From the NCBI GenBank assembly GCA_022798035.1, contig JAAWLS010000124.1, positions 1-7,063 on the forward strand: a stretch of DNA of 7,063 bases, read 5' to 3'. The translations under genes and the position numbers were made by a program. Below, piece after piece: positions 6,115 to 7,063 of this stretch (within the stretch, counting starts at the first letter, position 1; every line of letters starts with the position of its first letter). This stretch comes from Lachnospiraceae bacterium. Lineage in GTDB: Bacteria > Bacillota > Clostridia > Lachnospirales > Lachnospiraceae. The notes beneath the pieces are model-generated. The model saw nothing but the letters and a program-made list of their open reading frames with translations. It was not told where the DNA came from and made no database searches.

Positions 6115-6410
6115 AAAGCTATGACAGGAAGAAGTAGCAGAGAGGAACTCCTACAGAGAGCAGCCGGAAGCTGAGAGGCGCAGGAAGAACTTTTTTGTGA
6201 ATACATCCTCGAGCTTCACACTGAACGCAAGCATATCAAGCCTTTAGAATATGGCAGCGATATGGGCCAGTAGGCTGTGACGGAATGGCATCCGTTATTC
6301 TGCCAGAGTGCTGATTGGCACTTGCGAAGGCAGTCTGCGCGAGCAGATTGTGAACAAAGGTGGTAACACGGGATTTTTCCTCGTCCTTTTCAAGGACGAG
6401 GATTTTTTAT
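6115..6410 (+). promoter_or_regulatory. Tyrosine-specific T-box riboswitch controlling tyrS
   Basis: Senses uncharged tRNA-Tyr and allows transcription of tyrS only when tyrosine charging is low. Stem I closes with AAGCT (6116-6120) against AGCTT (6212-6216) and has the usual AGAGAG and GCTGAGAGG distal-loop sequences. The specifier loop on its 3' side reads GAATACA, with TAC (Tyr codon) at 6202-6204 followed by the usual purine. GGCAG (6253-6257) pairs with CTGCC (6300-6304) around inner hairpins. CAGTCTGC/GCAGATTG (6331-6350) makes a stem with a GCGA tetraloop. The T-box sequence AAGGTGGTAACACG is at 6357-6370; its TGGT bulge (6361-6364) would pair with the ACCA end expected of tRNA-Tyr with discriminator A. 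The antiterminator pairs AAAGG (6356-6360) with CCTTT (6385-6389) and ACG with CGT. Confidence 0.92.
6379..6410 (+). terminator. T-box intrinsic terminator (attenuator) before tyrS
   Basis: A perfect 10-bp stem (CCTCGTCCTT/AAGGACGAGG) with a 3-nt loop is followed by A and six T. Its 5' arm overlaps the bases that form the 3' side of the T-box antiterminator, so the two folds exclude each other, as expected for this riboswitch class. Confidence 0.93.
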
Positions 6411-6492
6411 TCTGTTTAGAAGATACCTGTCACGCCAAAGCATGCATGTGTCTTCCCACTCGATTCTCAGTATTTTTCAATGGAGGTACATT

Positions 6493-7063
6493 ATGACAGT
6501 ATATGACGAACTGGTTGCCAGAGGACTGATTGCCCAGGTGACAGATGAAGAAGAAATCAAAGAATTAATCAACGAAGGAAAAGCCGTATTTTACATTGGT
6601 TTTGACCCCACGGCCGACAGTCTTCATGTGGGACATTTTATGGCGCTGTGCCTAATGAAACGTCTGCAGATGGCCGGCAATCGTCCCATTGCCTTAATCG
6701 GCGGCGGCACCGCAATGATTGGAGACCCTTCTGGCAGAAGCGATATGCGTCAGATGATGACGCCGGAAACCATCCAGCACAACTGTGACTGCTTCAAAAA
6801 ACAGATGAGCAGATTCATTGATTTTTCTGAGGGAAAAGCCATGTTGGTAAACAATGCGGACTGGCTGATGGAACTTAATTATATAGATGTTTTGCGGGAA
6901 GTAGGCTCTCATTTTTCTGTAAATCGTATGCTGACGGCGGAGTGCTATAAACAGCGCATGGAAAAGGGCTTAAGTTTCTTAGAATTTAACTACATGATTA
7001 TGCAAAGTTACGACTTTTATGCGTTATACCAGAAATACGGCTGCAATATGCAGTTCGGCGGAG
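6493..7063 (+). CDS. tyrS: Tyrosyl-tRNA synthetase (partial, C-terminus beyond right edge)
   Basis: Class I aminoacyl-tRNA synthetase that charges tRNA-Tyr with tyrosine in the cytoplasm. I translated 190 codons from the ATG at 6493; the frame is open to the window edge, so less than half of a typical protein of about 410 residues is present. Hallmarks are [14 protein letters not shown], with HVGH as the HIGH-type ATP-binding signature (about residues 36-49), [20 protein letters not shown] (66-85), the SVNRML segment near 142-147, and [16 protein letters not shown] (about 162-177), which supplies tyrosine-binding residues. The KMSKS loop and S4 domain would lie outside the window. A GGAGG ribosome site sits 6 nt before the start. 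The gene is preceded by a tyrosine-specific T-box, which independently supports the identity. Confidence 0.97.
   Translation, partial: MTVYDELVARGLIAQVTDEEEIKELINEGKAVFYIGFDPTADSLHVGHFMALCLMKRLQMAGNRPIALIGGGTAMIGDPSGRSDMRQMMTPETIQHNCDCFKKQMSRFIDFSEGKAMLVNNADWLMELNYIDVLREVGSHFSVNRMLTAECYKQRMEKGLSFLEFNYMIMQSYDFYALYQKYGCNMQFGG

Noticed and set aside
6021..6206. Minus-strand open frame of 61 codons
   Set aside because: It lies across the inverted repeat and T-box Stem I, which explain the sequence; no ribosome site or domain is seen.
6308..6496. Plus-strand open frame of 62 codons in the tyrS leader
   Set aside because: It runs through the T-box core and terminator and overlaps the tyrS start; its openness is incidental.
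6694..6912. Minus-strand open frame of 72 codons inside tyrS
   Set aside because: It is antisense to a clearly coding, conserved tyrS frame.

Overview
The window looks like a chromosomal segment of a Gram-positive, low-to-moderate GC anaerobe of the Clostridia, most likely Lachnospiraceae. The signs are strong GGAGG ribosome sites, a T-box leader on tyrS, a LacI-controlled carbohydrate ABC importer of the kind that borrows a shared ATPase, and a remnant of a clostridial flavodoxin/ferredoxin (EFR1-type) protein. The assignment rests on gene content only; no species call is made.

Positions 1-5557, all on the minus strand, form one sugar-utilisation locus. Read in transcription order it holds: a LacI-family regulator (5499-4513) with its own promoter; a consensus sigma-A promoter (4443-4415); a long leader with three near-identical 17-bp operators (O3, O2, O1); a cytoplasmic DUF2961/GH172 glycoside hydrolase (4205-3126); a sugar-binding lipoprotein (3103-1760); an intercistronic 13-bp hairpin; a MalF-type permease (1646-774); and a MalG-type permease that runs off the left edge (734-1). 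No ATPase gene is visible. The simplest reading is that an oligosaccharide or cyclic sugar is captured by the lipoprotein, imported intact, and cut inside the cell by the GH172 enzyme, with LacI repressing the operon until an inducer appears. Characterised GH172 enzymes act on alpha-D-fructofuranosides (including difructose dianhydride I) and D-arabinofuranosides, so one of these is the leading substrate guess.

Positions 5580-5840 (minus) carry the C-terminal, two-cluster ferredoxin part of an EFR1-like protein. Its flavodoxin half is missing, and in-frame stops lie just upstream, so it is probably a gene remnant.

Positions 5840-6492 are non-coding and dense with signals on the plus strand: a second perfect-consensus promoter (5920-5948), a GC-rich palindromic stretch, an 18-bp-arm AT-rich inverted repeat (6057-6100), and a tyrosine T-box riboswitch with UAC specifier, T-box sequence and terminator (about 6115-6410). 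The T-box controls tyrS, which starts at 6493 and runs off the right edge.

The most interesting points are the GH172-importer operon with its triplicated downstream operators, and the unexplained structured segment between the strong promoter and the T-box.
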